NCBI RefSeq assembly: GCF_004361815.1
Contig: NZ_SNWA01000001.1
Coordinates: forward strand, 930,001-994,000
Reading direction: 5' to 3'
Length of the DNA stretch: 64,000 bases
Origin: Paraburkholderia sp. BL10I2N1
GTDB lineage: Bacteria > Pseudomonadota > Gammaproteobacteria > Burkholderiales > Burkholderiaceae
The position numbers and the translations under genes are program-made. Positions 8,482 through 17,955 of this stretch are shown here, in pieces. Every line of letters starts with the position of its first letter. Positions within the stretch are counted from its first letter, which is position 1. Under the pieces are notes generated by a model. That model was not told the DNA's origin and did no database searches. It saw only the letters and a program-made list of their open reading frames with translations.

Positions 8482-9887
8482 CCGACGCCTCGTTCGCGTA
8501 CAGCCGGCCGTGCCGACAACGCATCGAGCAGCTTCTGGTGCACGCCGCCGAAACCGCCATTGCTCATTACCAGCACCTGATCGCCCGGCTGGGCGAGCGC
8601 AACGACGGCTTTGACGAGCCCGTCCAGATCGCTGAACGCCTGCGCCTTGTCGCCAAGCGGCGCAAGCGCTTCGCCGAGATCCCAGCCGAGCGCATCGCGG
8701 CCGGTCGGCGCGCCATAGCCAAAAACGAGATCGGCGTCCGCGAGACTCGCCGGCAGTTGCGCCTTCATCACACCGAGCTTCATCGTGTTCGAACGCGGTT
8801 CGAGCACCGCCAGAATCCGCGTGCGCTCACGCCCGACGCGCGTGCGCAGACCGGCGATCGTGGTTTCGATGGCGGTCGGATGATGCGCGAAATCGTCGTA
8901 GACGGTCACGCCGTCGACGCTGCCGCGCACTTCCATCCGGCGCTTCACGTTGCGGAAAGTCGCGAGCGAGCGCGCCGCCTGCGCGGGCGGCACACCAATG
9001 TGGCGCGCCGCGGCGATCGCGGCGATCGCATTCATCCGGTTGTGATCGCCCTGCACCATCCATTCGACGACGCCCGTGCGTTCGCCGTTGTGATACACGG
9101 CAAAACACTCGTCGACCGGCACGCCGTCTTCCGCCGGCAACGCCTGCCAGCCGCCTTCGACGCCGAAACGCTCCACCTCGCTCCAGCAGCCGCGCGCGAG
9201 GACACGCTCGAGCGCACTTTCGCGGCCGTTGGTGATGATCCGGCCAATGCCGGGAACCGTGCGGACGAGATGATGAAATTGCGTTTCGATCGCCGCCAGA
9301 TCGGGAAAGATGTCGGCGTGATCGAATTCCAGGTTATTCAGGATCGCCGTGCGCGGCCGGTAGTGGACGAACTTCGAGCGCTTGTCGAAGAACGCTGTGT
9401 CATATTCGTCCGCTTCGATCACGAAGAAGCTCGAATCGGTGAGCCGCGCCGACACGCCGAAATTCAGCGGCACGCCACCGATCAGAAAGCCGGGGTTCAT
9501 GCCGGCGTCCTCGAGAAGCCAGGTCAGCATCGACGTCGTCGTGGTCTTGCCGTGCGTACCGGCCACCGCAAGCACCCATTTGCCGTTTAGCACGTGCTCG
9601 CCGAGCCATTGGGGACCGGACGTGTACGGCAGGCCGCGATCGAGGATCGCTTCCATCAGGGGATTGCCGCGCGACACGACGTTGCCGATGACGAACAGAT
9701 CAGGCTTCAGATCGATCTGCTCCTTGCCGTAACCCTCAATAAGCTCGATGCCGAGCGCCTCGAGCTGTGTGCTCATCGGCGGATAAACGCCGGCGTCGCA
9801 GCCGGTCACCTTGTGGCCCGCGGTGCGCGCGAGCGCGGCGAGGCCGCCCATGAAGGTGCCGCAGATGCCGAGGATGTGGATGTGCAT
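8478..9887 (-). CDS. mpl: UDP-N-acetylmuramate:L-Ala-gamma-D-Glu-meso-DAP ligase
   Basis: 469 aa Mur-family ligase that attaches recycled murein tripeptide to UDP-MurNAc in the cytoplasm, saving de novo pentapeptide synthesis. Seen in sequence: MHIHILGICGTFMGGLA at the N-terminus (Mpl-type HILGICGTFM rather than MurC-type HFVGIGG), P-loop [13 protein letters not shown], central NLEFDHADIF, and VYDDFAHHPTAI in the C-terminal domain. The start at 9887 gives the normal family length; an upstream in-frame start would add 97 arginine-rich residues of no family character. ampD of the same recycling pathway is also in this window. Confidence 0.96.
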   Translation of the reverse strand: MHIHILGICGTFMGGLAALARTAGHKVTGCDAGVYPPMSTQLEALGIELIEGYGKEQIDLKPDLFVIGNVVSRGNPLMEAILDRGLPYTSGPQWLGEHVLNGKWVLAVAGTHGKTTTTSMLTWLLEDAGMNPGFLIGGVPLNFGVSARLTDSSFFVIEADEYDTAFFDKRSKFVHYRPRTAILNNLEFDHADIFPDLAAIETQFHHLVRTVPGIGRIITNGRESALERVLARGCWSEVERFGVEGGWQALPAEDGVPVDECFAVYHNGERTGVVEWMVQGDHNRMNAIAAIAAARHIGVPPAQAARSLATFRNVKRRMEVRGSVDGVTVYDDFAHHPTAIETTIAGLRTRVGRERTRILAVLEPRSNTMKLGVMKAQLPASLADADLVFGYGAPTGRDALGWDLGEALAPLGDKAQAFSDLDGLVKAVVALAQPGDQVLVMSNGGFGGVHQKLLDALSARPAVRERGVG

Positions 9888-10060
9888 AAGCCTGTCGTGC
9901 CGCGCGGGCGTATTTTTTGCGTGGGAAGGATTGCGCAGGACGGGTCTGCGCGACCGTCTGCAAAGGACGGTATTGTAACCGACGCCCTTTGCAGGCCCGC
10001 GCGCCGGCGTACCGCAGCCCCCGAAAAAGGCCGCCAGGCAATCTCTAGTATGATTGACGG

Positions 10061-10714
10061 ATGGTTCGCAAATCACATTTCGATCCGCAGCGCGTGCGCG
10101 AGGAAATCGCGATCGCGGCTGCGAGGATGATCGCCGAAGACGGGTTGGACTACTCAACGGCCAAGCGCAAGGCTGCACGCCAGGTCGTCGGGGAAACGCG
10201 CGTCGCTGGCGAATGGCTGCCCGATAACGATCAGATAGAAGAGGAAATCCGCGAGTATCAGGTGCTGTTCCAGGGTGACAGCCAGCCGCACGTACTGCGC
10301 CGTCTGCGCGAAGTGGCGCTCGACTGGATGCAGCGCCTCGCTCCGTTCAATCCTTATCTGACAGGCGCCGTGCTGGGCGGCACGGCAGGCGAACATTCCG
10401 ACGTGCATCTGCAGGCATTCTGCGACAACCCGAAGGAAGTCGCGATTTATCTGCTGAATGCGAACATCCCGTATGACGTCTCCGAGACGCGCCATTTTGC
10501 TGGGCGCGGTTACGTCGAGACCCTGAGTTTCATGTGGCGGCCGGAGCGCGAAGGTCGCGACGCGGACCCGGTTGGCGTACACATCGCGCTATACGATACC
10601 GACGATCTGCGCGGCGCCGTGCGCGCCGATGCGCGCGGCCGCCTCGCACGCGCGAACGCGCAGGCGGTCCAGACGCTGCTCGACGACAGCGGCGCGACCT
10701 CTTCAACCAGTTAG
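10061..10714 (+). CDS. Conserved protein with a degenerate nucleotidyltransferase-like fold
   Basis: 217 aa, no signal peptide or membrane segment. The N-terminal half is helical and charged (FDPQRVREEIAIAAARMIAEDG; then STAKRKAARQVV). The centre, TGAVLGGTAGEHSDVHLQAF, resembles the GS...SDhDL signature of MNT-type nucleotidyltransferases, but the second acidic position is His-x-Gln, and the later strand VGVHIALYD carries no obvious third catalytic acid at the expected place. I infer a binding protein derived from the fold rather than an active enzyme. It is divergent from mpl (173 bp between starts) and sits 17 bp before a tlpA-like gene. Function unknown. Confidence 0.8.
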   Translation: MVRKSHFDPQRVREEIAIAAARMIAEDGLDYSTAKRKAARQVVGETRVAGEWLPDNDQIEEEIREYQVLFQGDSQPHVLRRLREVALDWMQRLAPFNPYLTGAVLGGTAGEHSDVHLQAFCDNPKEVAIYLLNANIPYDVSETRHFAGRGYVETLSFMWRPEREGRDADPVGVHIALYDTDDLRGAVRADARGRLARANAQAVQTLLDDSGATSSTS

Positions 10715-10731
10715 TAAGCAGACAGAGAACG

Positions 10732-11277
10732 ATGAAGCGGATTCTGGCAGGCCTGACGGTAGCCATCATCGCCGCAGCGGGCGGCGCAACAGCAGGCCAC
10801 TGGCTCATGCACGACAACGACGCCGAAACGGCGCATGCCGCCACACCTGCGGAGCGTGACGCGGTAGCCCGGTTGTGGACGGCCGCGGTGACCAACCCTG
10901 ACGGCAAGCCGCAATCGCTCGAGATGTTCAAGGACCATCCGGTCGTGATCAATTTCTGGGCTTCGTGGTGCGGACCGTGCGTCGAGGAAATGCCAGCGCT
11001 CTCGCAGCTTCATCGCGAGTACGCAAAGAAGGGCATCGAGTTTGTCGGGCTCGGCGTCGACTCAGATAAAAACATCAAGGCGTTCCTTCAGAAAGTGAAG
11101 GTCGACTACCCGGTCTACGTCGCCGGTTTCGGCGGTGCGGATATCGCACGTGCTTTCGGCAACACGGCAGGCGGCCTACCCTATACGGTCGTTATTGACG
11201 CAAAAGGCACCGTTCTTTCGACAAAATTAGGACAAATCCAGCCAGCCGAGCTGAAGCGTACGCTCGACGCGCTTTGA
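10732..11277 (+). CDS. TlpA/ResA-like periplasmic thioredoxin
   Basis: 181 aa. A signal-anchor covers about residues 4-22, followed by a thioredoxin domain with INFWASWCGPCVEEMPAL: the active-site CxxC is Cys80/Cys83 and the WCGPC form is typical of TlpA-like reductases. The cis-proline loop is GGLPYTVVID. Such proteins keep periplasmic or cytochrome-biogenesis thiols reduced. It begins 17 bp after the upstream gene, so the two probably share a transcript. The in-frame ATG at 10732 is preferred because it places the hydrophobic segment at the N-terminus. Confidence 0.9.
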   Translation: MKRILAGLTVAIIAAAGGATAGHWLMHDNDAETAHAATPAERDAVARLWTAAVTNPDGKPQSLEMFKDHPVVINFWASWCGPCVEEMPALSQLHREYAKKGIEFVGLGVDSDKNIKAFLQKVKVDYPVYVAGFGGADIARAFGNTAGGLPYTVVIDAKGTVLSTKLGQIQPAELKRTLDAL

Positions 11278-11308
11278 GCGAAATATCCTGGAAGAATGCA
11301 ACTTGTTC

Positions 11309-11325
11309 GCCGAACGGCTTTTTTT
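11309..11325 (+). terminator. Weak hairpin with T-run after the tlpA-like gene
   Basis: GCCG-AA-CGGC is followed directly by seven T residues. The stem is only 4 bp and the loop is tight, so this is a marginal intrinsic terminator, but it is placed right after the gene and before the 195 bp gap that should hold the aroQ promoter. Confidence 0.35.
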
Positions 11326-11472
11326 CGGGGTAGATTGAGCGAACTTACCCGATTATCGTGATATCGATCTGGCGCATGCGATGCGGCGGATCTCCGTGTA
11401 CGACCGGGAAACTAGACAAGTTTCTCTAATCAGCGCTAAAGTTCGCGCAATTCCACGGAAAAAGAATCGACC

Positions 11473-11928
11473 ATGACGCGACTGCTGGTTCTGCACGGCC
11501 CCAACCTCAATCTTCTCGGCACCCGGGAACCCGAGGTCTATGGCCGCGTGACCCTGCCGCAGATCGATCAGGCACTGGCCGATCGCGCAGCAGACGCCGG
11601 CGCCGAAATTGCGTCATTCCAGAGCAACCATGAGGGAGCGCTGGTCGATCGCATCCAGTCCGCACGGATCGAAAAAACCGATTTCATCCTGATCAATCCC
11701 GCCGCGTACACGCACACCAGCGTGGCGATTCGGGACGCACTTGCGGGGGTCGACATCCCGTTCGTCGAGATTCATCTCTCGAACGTGCATCGTCGCGAAC
11801 CGTTCCGGCATCATTCGTATTTCTCCGACCAGGCTGAGGGCGTGATTTGCGGTCTTGGCTGGAAGGGATATCTGTACGCACTCGAATTCGCACTTGACCG
11901 GCTTTCCGCCGGCTCGGCGCGCGGCTGA
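11473..11928 (+). CDS. aroQ: 3-dehydroquinate dehydratase, type II
   Basis: 151 aa dodecameric type II dehydroquinase, converting 3-dehydroquinate to 3-dehydroshikimate, the step before aroE. Family motifs are [20 protein letters not shown] (lid with catalytic Arg and Tyr), [22 protein letters not shown] and [18 protein letters not shown] with the catalytic His. Length is typical. The gene stands 70 bp ahead of accB, an aroQ-accB-accC order seen in many proteobacteria, and may be cotranscribed with it. Confidence 0.97.
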   Translation: MTRLLVLHGPNLNLLGTREPEVYGRVTLPQIDQALADRAADAGAEIASFQSNHEGALVDRIQSARIEKTDFILINPAAYTHTSVAIRDALAGVDIPFVEIHLSNVHRREPFRHHSYFSDQAEGVICGLGWKGYLYALEFALDRLSAGSARG

Positions 11929-11998
11929 CACCAACACACTAATTCAGAGCCGGTCGGCGTCGACCGCCGGCACTTCACGCATTGAAAGGGGATGCCCA

Positions 11999-12469
11999 AT
12001 GGATCTACGTAAACTGAAAACTCTGATCGACCTCGTCTCCGAGTCCGGCATTTCGGAACTCGAAGTCACCGAAGGCGAGGGCAAGGTCCGCATCGTCAAG
12101 AATGCGCCGCCGGTTTACGTGCAGCCGTCCACCCCGTATGCACCGCAGTACTCCGGTCCGGTTCCGGCGCCGGGCGGCGCGCTCGAAGCGCCCGCCGCCA
12201 GCGCGCCCGCCACGCCGGCTCCAGCCGCACCGCAGGGCCACGTCGTGACCTCGCCGATGGTCGGCACGTTCTATCGCGCGCCATCGCCGGGCGCCGATCC
12301 GTTCGTCCAGGTGGGCGACACGGTCAAGGAAGGCCAGACCATCTGCATCATCGAAGCGATGAAGCTCCTGAACGAGATCGAATCCGACATGTCGGGCGTG
12401 GTCAAGGAAATCCTCGTCGAAAACGGTCAGGCGGTCGAGTACGGTCAGCCGCTCTTCGTGGTCGGCTAA
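11999..12469 (+). CDS. accB: Biotin carboxyl carrier protein of acetyl-CoA carboxylase
   Basis: 156 aa carrier for the carboxyl group in malonyl-CoA formation, the first step of fatty acid synthesis. The C-terminal biotinyl domain carries [11 protein letters not shown] with the biotinylated lysine at residue 122, the same number as in E. coli. Before it is a Pro/Ala-rich linker (about residues 45-75), and the N-terminus [17 protein letters not shown] is the usual dimerisation helix. GAAAGGGG about 7 bp ahead of the ATG at 11999 is a good ribosome site and decides the start. accC follows after 126 bp. Confidence 0.97.
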   Translation: MDLRKLKTLIDLVSESGISELEVTEGEGKVRIVKNAPPVYVQPSTPYAPQYSGPVPAPGGALEAPAASAPATPAPAAPQGHVVTSPMVGTFYRAPSPGADPFVQVGDTVKEGQTICIIEAMKLLNEIESDMSGVVKEILVENGQAVEYGQPLFVVG

Positions 12470-12595
12470 CCGGCGCGTCTTTTTTCCGCCGCCCGCGTGT
12501 GCCCGTCCCGGCGTGCGCCACCGATCCTCTGAGGCAGCCGCTGCGTCGTGGTCACCCCCGCGCCGCGGCGCCCATTGATGAGTCGAAAATCCGCT

Positions 12596-13963
12596 ATGTT
12601 TGAAAAAATCCTCATTGCCAATCGCGGCGAAATCGCGCTCCGTATCCAGCGCGCGTGCCGCGAACTCGGCGTCAAGACGGTCGTCGTCTATTCTGAAGCC
12701 GACAAGGAAGCCAAGTACGTGAAGCTCGCCGACGAGGCCGTCTGTATCGGCCCGGCGCCTTCGAACCTGAGCTATCTGAACATGCCGGCGCTGATCAGCG
12801 CGGCCGAAGTCACCGACGCCGAAGCGATTCACCCCGGCTACGGCTTCCTGTCTGAAAACGCCGATTTTGCCGAGCGCGTCGAACAGTCGGGCTTCGTGTT
12901 CATCGGCCCGCGTCCGGAGACCATCCGCCTGATGGGCGACAAGGTCTCGGCCAAGCAGACAATGATCAAGACGGGCGTGCCGTGCGTCCCGGGCTCGGAA
13001 GGCGCATTGCCGGAAGATCCGAAGGAAATCGTCAAGATCGCCCGCGCGGTCGGCTATCCGGTGATCATCAAGGCGGCCGGCGGCGGCGGCGGGCGCGGCA
13101 TGCGCGTCGTCCACACCGAAGCGGCGCTCGTCAACGCGGTCAACATGACGCGCGAAGAAGCCGGCCGGGCGTTCGGCAATCCGCAGGTCTACATGGAGAA
13201 ATTCCTCGAGAACCCGCGGCACATCGAGATCCAGGTGCTGGCCGATTCGTTCAAGAACGCGGTCTGGCTCGGTGAACGTGACTGCTCGATGCAGCGCCGT
13301 CACCAGAAGGTGATTGAAGAAGCGCCGGCGCCGGGCATCGCGCGCCGCCTGATCGAGCGCATTGGCGACCGCTGTGCGGAGGCCTGCAAGAAGATGGGCT
13401 ACCTCGGCGCGGGCACGTTCGAATTCCTGTACGAAAACGGCGAGTTCTACTTCATCGAAATGAACACGCGCGTGCAGGTCGAGCATCCGGTGACCGAGCT
13501 GATTACCGGCGTCGACATCGTGCAGGAGCAGATCCGCATCGCGGCCGGCGAAAAGCTCGCGTTCCGTCAGCGCGACATCGTCTTCAAGGGTCACGCGATC
13601 GAATGCCGGATCAACGCTGAAGATCCGTTCAAGTTCATCCCGTCGCCGGGGCGTCTCACGTCATGGCATATGCCGGGCGGCCCGGGCATCCGTGTCGATT
13701 CGCACGTGTATAACGGCTATTTCGTGCCGCCGAACTATGATTCAATGATCGGCAAGCTGATCGCCTACGGCGCAACGCGCGAGCAGGCTATCAAACGGAT
13801 GCGCATCGCGCTGTCGGAAATGGTGGTCGAAGGCATCCAGACCAACATCCCGCTGCATCGCGAACTGATGCTCGACGCGAAGTTCGTCGAGGGCGGCACG
13901 AGCATTCACTACCTCGAAAACCGGCTGGCCGCGAAGCTGCAGGCCGCACCGGAAGAGGCGTAA
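12596..13963 (+). CDS. accC: Acetyl-CoA carboxylase, biotin carboxylase subunit
   Basis: 455 aa ATP-grasp enzyme that carboxylates the biotin of Acc[18 protein letters not shown] begins the pre-ATP-grasp domain; [10 protein letters not shown], the glycine-rich ATP loop [37 protein letters not shown] and [16 protein letters not shown] are all present. The start at 12596 gives the usual length; an upstream in-frame GTG would add 16 residues with no family match. prmA begins 3 bp after the stop, so coupling is likely. Confidence 0.97.
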   Translation: MFEKILIANRGEIALRIQRACRELGVKTVVVYSEADKEAKYVKLADEAVCIGPAPSNLSYLNMPALISAAEVTDAEAIHPGYGFLSENADFAERVEQSGFVFIGPRPETIRLMGDKVSAKQTMIKTGVPCVPGSEGALPEDPKEIVKIARAVGYPVIIKAAGGGGGRGMRVVHTEAALVNAVNMTREEAGRAFGNPQVYMEKFLENPRHIEIQVLADSFKNAVWLGERDCSMQRRHQKVIEEAPAPGIARRLIERIGDRCAEACKKMGYLGAGTFEFLYENGEFYFIEMNTRVQVEHPVTELITGVDIVQEQIRIAAGEKLAFRQRDIVFKGHAIECRINAEDPFKFIPSPGRLTSWHMPGGPGIRVDSHVYNGYFVPPNYDSMIGKLIAYGATREQAIKRMRIALSEMVVEGIQTNIPLHRELMLDAKFVEGGTSIHYLENRLAAKLQAAPEEA

Positions 13964-13966
13964 GGA

Positions 13967-14869
13967 ATGAGCTACCGGGAACTCATCGTCGAGCTGGACC
14001 GCGCGCACGCGGAGGACCTTTCCGACGCGCTGCTCGATCTGGGCGCGCTGTCCGTGTCGGTGGAAGACGCCGATGCCGACACGCCCGACGAGCAGCCGCT
14101 CTTCGGCGAGCCCGGTCTTATACCTGAGCGCACCGCGTGGGAGCGCTCACGCGTGATAGCGTTGCTCGCAACGGAGCATGACCCGGCGGTGCTGCTCGCC
14201 GCCGCGGCCAACCAGCTCGGCCTTGCGTCGACGCCCACGTTCGCCGTGCGCGAAGTCGAGGAGCAGGACTGGGTGCGGCTGACGCAGTCGCAGTTCGATC
14301 CGATCTCGATTGGTCAGCGGATCTGGGTCGTACCCTCGTGGCACGATGCGCCGGATCCGGACGCCCTCGTTCTCGAACTCGATCCGGGTCTCGCTTTCGG
14401 CACCGGCAGCCATCCGACGACGCGTCTCTGCATGGAATGGCTCGAGCAGAACGTGAAGCCCAATCAATCGGTGCTCGATTACGGTTGCGGCTCCGGCATA
14501 CTTGCAATTCTCGCGAAGAAGTGCGGCGCGAACCCGGTGATCGGCATCGACATCGACCCGCAGGCGGTTGAATCGGCTCGTCACAACAGCGAGCGCAACC
14601 GCGCGGAAGTCACCTACGGCCTGCCCGATGAGTGCCCGGACGGCGAGTTCGATATCGTCGTTGCGAATATTCTGTCGAATCCGCTGAAGCTGATGGCTTC
14701 GATGCTGTCGTCGAAGGTAAAACCTGGCGGCCGGATCGCCCTGTCGGGCATTCTCGCGCGGCAGGCGGAAGAAGTGGCACGCGTCTACGAGCGGTGGATC
14801 GACATCTCGGTCTGGCGCGAACACGAAGGTTGGGTCTGCCTCGGGGGGACCAGACGCGAAAGCCATTAG
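13967..14869 (+). CDS. prmA: Ribosomal protein L11 methyltransferase
   Basis: 300 aa SAM-dependent enzyme that trimethylates ribosomal protein L11. The N-terminal L11-binding domain (residues 1-~90) contains [15 protein letters not shown]; the interdomain motif is [12 protein letters not shown]; the SAM-binding motif I is [13 protein letters not shown], followed by GIDIDPQAV and the VANILSNPL catalytic-site motif. Position directly after accC is common in proteobacteria. Only 3 bp separate the genes. Confidence 0.97.
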   Translation: MSYRELIVELDRAHAEDLSDALLDLGALSVSVEDADADTPDEQPLFGEPGLIPERTAWERSRVIALLATEHDPAVLLAAAANQLGLASTPTFAVREVEEQDWVRLTQSQFDPISIGQRIWVVPSWHDAPDPDALVLELDPGLAFGTGSHPTTRLCMEWLEQNVKPNQSVLDYGCGSGILAILAKKCGANPVIGIDIDPQAVESARHNSERNRAEVTYGLPDECPDGEFDIVVANILSNPLKLMASMLSSKVKPGGRIALSGILARQAEEVARVYERWIDISVWREHEGWVCLGGTRRESH

Positions 14870-14917
14870 AATAGGCTGTATTGTCCATTCAACAGCCTTT
14901 TGGCGTCCCGGCTCAAT

Positions 14918-16297
14918 ATGCTCCTGGCAACTCGCTGCCCTTTTTGCGAAACGGTTTTCCGACTTCACCCGGCCCATCTTGCGTCGCGGCGTGGCCTTGT
15001 GCGTTGTGGATATTGCCAGGAAGTCTTCGACGCCTCGACCAGTCTGTTCGAAGTCGACCCCAACGGCGATTTCTCGACGGCGAAGCCGGTCATACCTGAG
15101 GCCATATCGACGCTGACGTCCGGTGAAAAACCGGGCGAAGCGGCTGCGCTTCCCACGAACGAGTCGCACGTTACGAAGGATGCCGGGCCGGCTGCGGACG
15201 AAATCGAGCCGCACGGCCCGGCGGCGAGCACTGCGCCGCAAACGTCGGACGAAGAAACGCACCAGAGCCCAGCAGGCCGACCCAACTTCAAGTCCGACGC
15301 CTGGAACCCCTGGGCACCCGTACCGGACGCCGTCATCGACGAGCGGCTCAAACACTCGGCGAAGAATCTCCCTTACCGTCCACTGTCGGAATCTGCGACA
15401 GCGGTGCTGAAGCAGGCACTGGAGCGCGAAGCACGGCATCGCAACAGCGAAAACGGAGCGGATCACTCACAGGAACACGACGTCCCGATCGTTGACGAAC
15501 CCGTGCACGAAGCCTCGGGCGAACGCGCGCACGACCGGACACACGGTCATGAGATCAACGGGCGGCAGGCGCCAGCCTGGCCCACGGTTGAACCGGTCGC
15601 AGAAGGGCCGGTCGCAGCCGAACCGCTTCCCGGGCCGCATATCGAACCGGTTTTCGCAGTTTCGCCCGCGGCGGACATTCCGGCCCAAGGCCAGGTCTCC
15701 CCTGACAGCGAACCGCATTTCGGCAGGCCCGCCCCCGAACCGTTCGCCGCCATGACACCGGATAGCGGCGCGGAGCCGTTTGCCGTCGTACGCGAAGAGC
15801 GCGCGGCCGAACCGCGCCGGCTTGGCTGGCGTATCCTCGGGGCGCTCGTGGCGCTCGTGCTGCTGGTCGTGCTGCTTGCCCAGCTCGCGTGGTGGCAGCG
15901 CGAAACCGTCATGGTCTACTGGCCACGCTCGCAGATGCTGTTCGCACAAGCCTGTGCGCAAATGGGCTGTACGATCGCGCCGCCGCGCGACCTCGACGGC
16001 CTCCAGCTCGGTGCGTCGGATCTGCGGCAGGTGGACAGCCCGCATCAGCTCGAGCTGAGAATGCCGCTACGTAACCGTTTCGGCGTCCCGCTGGCGTATC
16101 CCGGGGTCGAACTGACGCTGCTCGACACGCACAACAACGTCGTGCTGCGCCGCGTGCTGCAGCCGAAGGACTACGTCGCACCCGGCACGCCGATCGAAGC
16201 CGGCCTGCCGCCACACACGACGCAAACCATGATCGTTCGCCTCGACACGGGGGACGCGGTCGCCTCTAATTTCCTCGTACAGATCTTCTATCCGTAA
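14918..16297 (+). CDS. Zinc-ribbon/DUF3426 single-pass membrane protein
   Basis: 459 aa of unknown function. The N-terminus has a zinc ribbon (Cys7-Pro-Phe-Cys10 and Cys30-Gly-Tyr-Cys33) of the MJ0042/YacG-like type. A long, Pro/Glu/Ala-rich disordered segment follows, then one membrane helix at about residues 306-326 and a DUF3426 domain beyond it. The predicted topology is zinc ribbon in the cytoplasm and DUF3426 in the periplasm. The ATG at 14918 is chosen because MLLATRCPFC places the ribbon at the extreme N-terminus; TTG at 14900 is the alternative. It sits 48 bp after prmA and may share its transcript. Confidence 0.82.
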   Translation: MLLATRCPFCETVFRLHPAHLASRRGLVRCGYCQEVFDASTSLFEVDPNGDFSTAKPVIPEAISTLTSGEKPGEAAALPTNESHVTKDAGPAADEIEPHGPAASTAPQTSDEETHQSPAGRPNFKSDAWNPWAPVPDAVIDERLKHSAKNLPYRPLSESATAVLKQALEREARHRNSENGADHSQEHDVPIVDEPVHEASGERAHDRTHGHEINGRQAPAWPTVEPVAEGPVAAEPLPGPHIEPVFAVSPAADIPAQGQVSPDSEPHFGRPAPEPFAAMTPDSGAEPFAVVREERAAEPRRLGWRILGALVALVLLVVLLAQLAWWQRETVMVYWPRSQMLFAQACAQMGCTIAPPRDLDGLQLGASDLRQVDSPHQLELRMPLRNRFGVPLAYPGVELTLLDTHNNVVLRRVLQPKDYVAPGTPIEAGLPPHTTQTMIVRLDTGDAVASNFLVQIFYP

Positions 16298-16367
16298 CGG
16301 TCCTCTCGCGCGCCCGGGCTGAAGCGGGCGCGATTCTCGTCAAACCCTGACACATTTGGAGCACAAC

Positions 16368-16868
16368 ATGAGTCAAGTCACGCTGGGTGGCAACCCGATC
16401 GAAGTAGCCGGCACGTTCCCGTCCGTGGGCCAGAAGGCGCCCGCGTTCTCGCTCGTTGGCAAGGATCTGAAGCCGGTTTCGCTGGCGGATTTCGCCGGCA
16501 AGCGCAAGGTGCTCAACATCGTCCCGAGCCTCGACACACCGACCTGCGCCACGTCGACGCGCAAGTTCAACGAAGCGGCCGCGAATCTCTCGAACACGAC
16601 AGTGATCGTCGTGTCCGGCGATCTGCCGTTCGCCGCATCGCGCTTCTGCACGACTGAAGGCATCGAGAACGTCGTCACGGCGTCGACGTTCCGCGGCCAT
16701 GACTTCGCGAAGGCCTACGGCGTCGACGTAACGAGCGGCCCGCTGACCGGCCTTACGGCGCGCGCCGTAGTCGTCATCGACGAAAACGACAACGTCGTGC
16801 ATACGGAACTCGTCAGCGAAATCAAGAACGAGCCGAACTACGACGCCGCGCTCAACGCACTGAAATAG
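16368..16868 (+). CDS. tpx: Thiol peroxidase (atypical 2-Cys peroxiredoxin)
   Basis: 166 aa thioredoxin-dependent peroxidase. Peroxidatic Cys60 is in [14 protein letters not shown] and resolving Cys94 in SRFCTTEG, the spacing of the Tpx family. The N-terminal [15 protein letters not shown] is also typical. GGAG lies about 9 bp before the ATG at 16368, deciding it over the ATG at 16356. An intrinsic terminator follows. Confidence 0.96.
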   Translation: MSQVTLGGNPIEVAGTFPSVGQKAPAFSLVGKDLKPVSLADFAGKRKVLNIVPSLDTPTCATSTRKFNEAAANLSNTTVIVVSGDLPFAASRFCTTEGIENVVTASTFRGHDFAKAYGVDVTSGPLTGLTARAVVVIDENDNVVHTELVSEIKNEPNYDAALNALK

Positions 16869-16887
16869 ACCTGTCGCACGTGAGCCC

Positions 16888-16913
16888 GCGCCGCGCAACC
16901 GCGCGGCGCTTTT
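16888..16913 (+). terminator. Intrinsic terminator after tpx
   Basis: A perfect 9 bp GC stem, GCGCCGCGC (16888-16896) with GCGCGGCGC (16901-16909), loop AACC, followed by TTTT. It starts 20 bp after the tpx stop. Confidence 0.8.
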
Positions 16914-17001
16914 GCATCGGGCTTCACATATCGGGCGCCATGCATCGGACCTGAACGCGCCGCGCCCTTTTCTTTCATCGATATTTACAGGAACGTTCGC
17001 C

Positions 17002-17940
17002 TTGGCCACCCTCATTTGCGGTTCGCTCGCCTACGACAACATCATGACCTTCGAGGGTCGCTTTCGGGAACACATCCTGCCTGAGCAGGTTCACATCCTG
17101 AACGTGAGCTTTCTCGTCCCGACGATGCGCCGCGAATTCGGCGGCTGCGCCGGCAACATCGGTTACGCGCTGAATCTGCTCGGCGGCGACGCGCGCATCA
17201 TGGCCACGATCGGCGCCGTCGACGCGCAGCTCTATATCGACCGGCTCGACAGCCTCGGCCTGTCGAAAGAGCACGTGCGCGTTCTGCCGGACACGTACTC
17301 CGCGCAGGCGATGATCACGACCGATCTCGAGAACAATCAGATCACCGCGTTCCATCCGGGCGCGATGATGGAGTCGCACCTGAACCGCGCCGACCAGGCG
17401 AAGAACATCACGCTCGGCATCGTCGCGCCGGACGGCTACGACGGGATGGTGCAGCACTCGGAGCAGCTCGCGGCGGCCGGCGTGCCGTTCATCTTCGATC
17501 CGGGCCAGGGGCTGCCGCTCTTCGACGGCGCATCGCTGCGCCGCATGATTGAACTTGCCACTTACGTAGCGGTCAACGATTACGAAGTCAGGCTCGTGAG
17601 CAACAAGACGGGCTGGTCGGTTGAGGAAATCGCGAGCCGCGTCGATGCGCTGATCGTGACGCGCGGCGAGCACGGTGCGCAGATTCATCACGCTGGCGGC
17701 ATCGAAGAAATTCCGGCGGTAACCGCGAAGCAGGTGCTCGACCCGACCGGTTGCGGCGATGCATTCCGTGGCGGCCTGCTCTATGGGCTGGAGAAGAGCC
17801 TGGGCTGGGCGACGACCGGCCGCCTGGCCAGCCTGATGGGCGCGCTCAAGATTGAGCATCAGGGGCCGCAAAACTACGCGCCGACGCGCGCGGAAATCAA
17901 CGAACGATTCAAGCAGGCGTTTGGATATGACCTGCCGTAA
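17002..17940 (+). CDS. PfkB-family carbohydrate/adenosine kinase
   Basis: 312 aa ribokinase-fold kinase. GGCAGNIGYALNLLGGDA is the first PfkB signature; the C-terminal DPTGCGDAFRGGLLYGL is the second, with the catalytic Asp in GCGDAF. Relatives in Burkholderia are often labelled adenosine kinase; the sequence alone does not fix the substrate. The start is the TTG at 17002 (ATLICGSLAYDN), since AGGAA lies 9 bp before it and the family motif begins immediately; the longer frame from 16912 crosses the tpx terminator region. Confidence 0.88.
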   Translation: MATLICGSLAYDNIMTFEGRFREHILPEQVHILNVSFLVPTMRREFGGCAGNIGYALNLLGGDARIMATIGAVDAQLYIDRLDSLGLSKEHVRVLPDTYSAQAMITTDLENNQITAFHPGAMMESHLNRADQAKNITLGIVAPDGYDGMVQHSEQLAAAGVPFIFDPGQGLPLFDGASLRRMIELATYVAVNDYEVRLVSNKTGWSVEEIASRVDALIVTRGEHGAQIHHAGGIEEIPAVTAKQVLDPTGCGDAFRGGLLYGLEKSLGWATTGRLASLMGALKIEHQGPQNYAPTRAEINERFKQAFGYDLP

Positions 17941-17955
17941 TTGGAGCAACGGGAA

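Noticed and set aside
5641..8580. 979-codon open frame on the plus strand opposite the RNase II gene
   Set aside because: Arg/His/Ala-rich shadow of high-GC antisense coding; no family motif, and the opposite strand has a complete enzyme with catalytic motifs.
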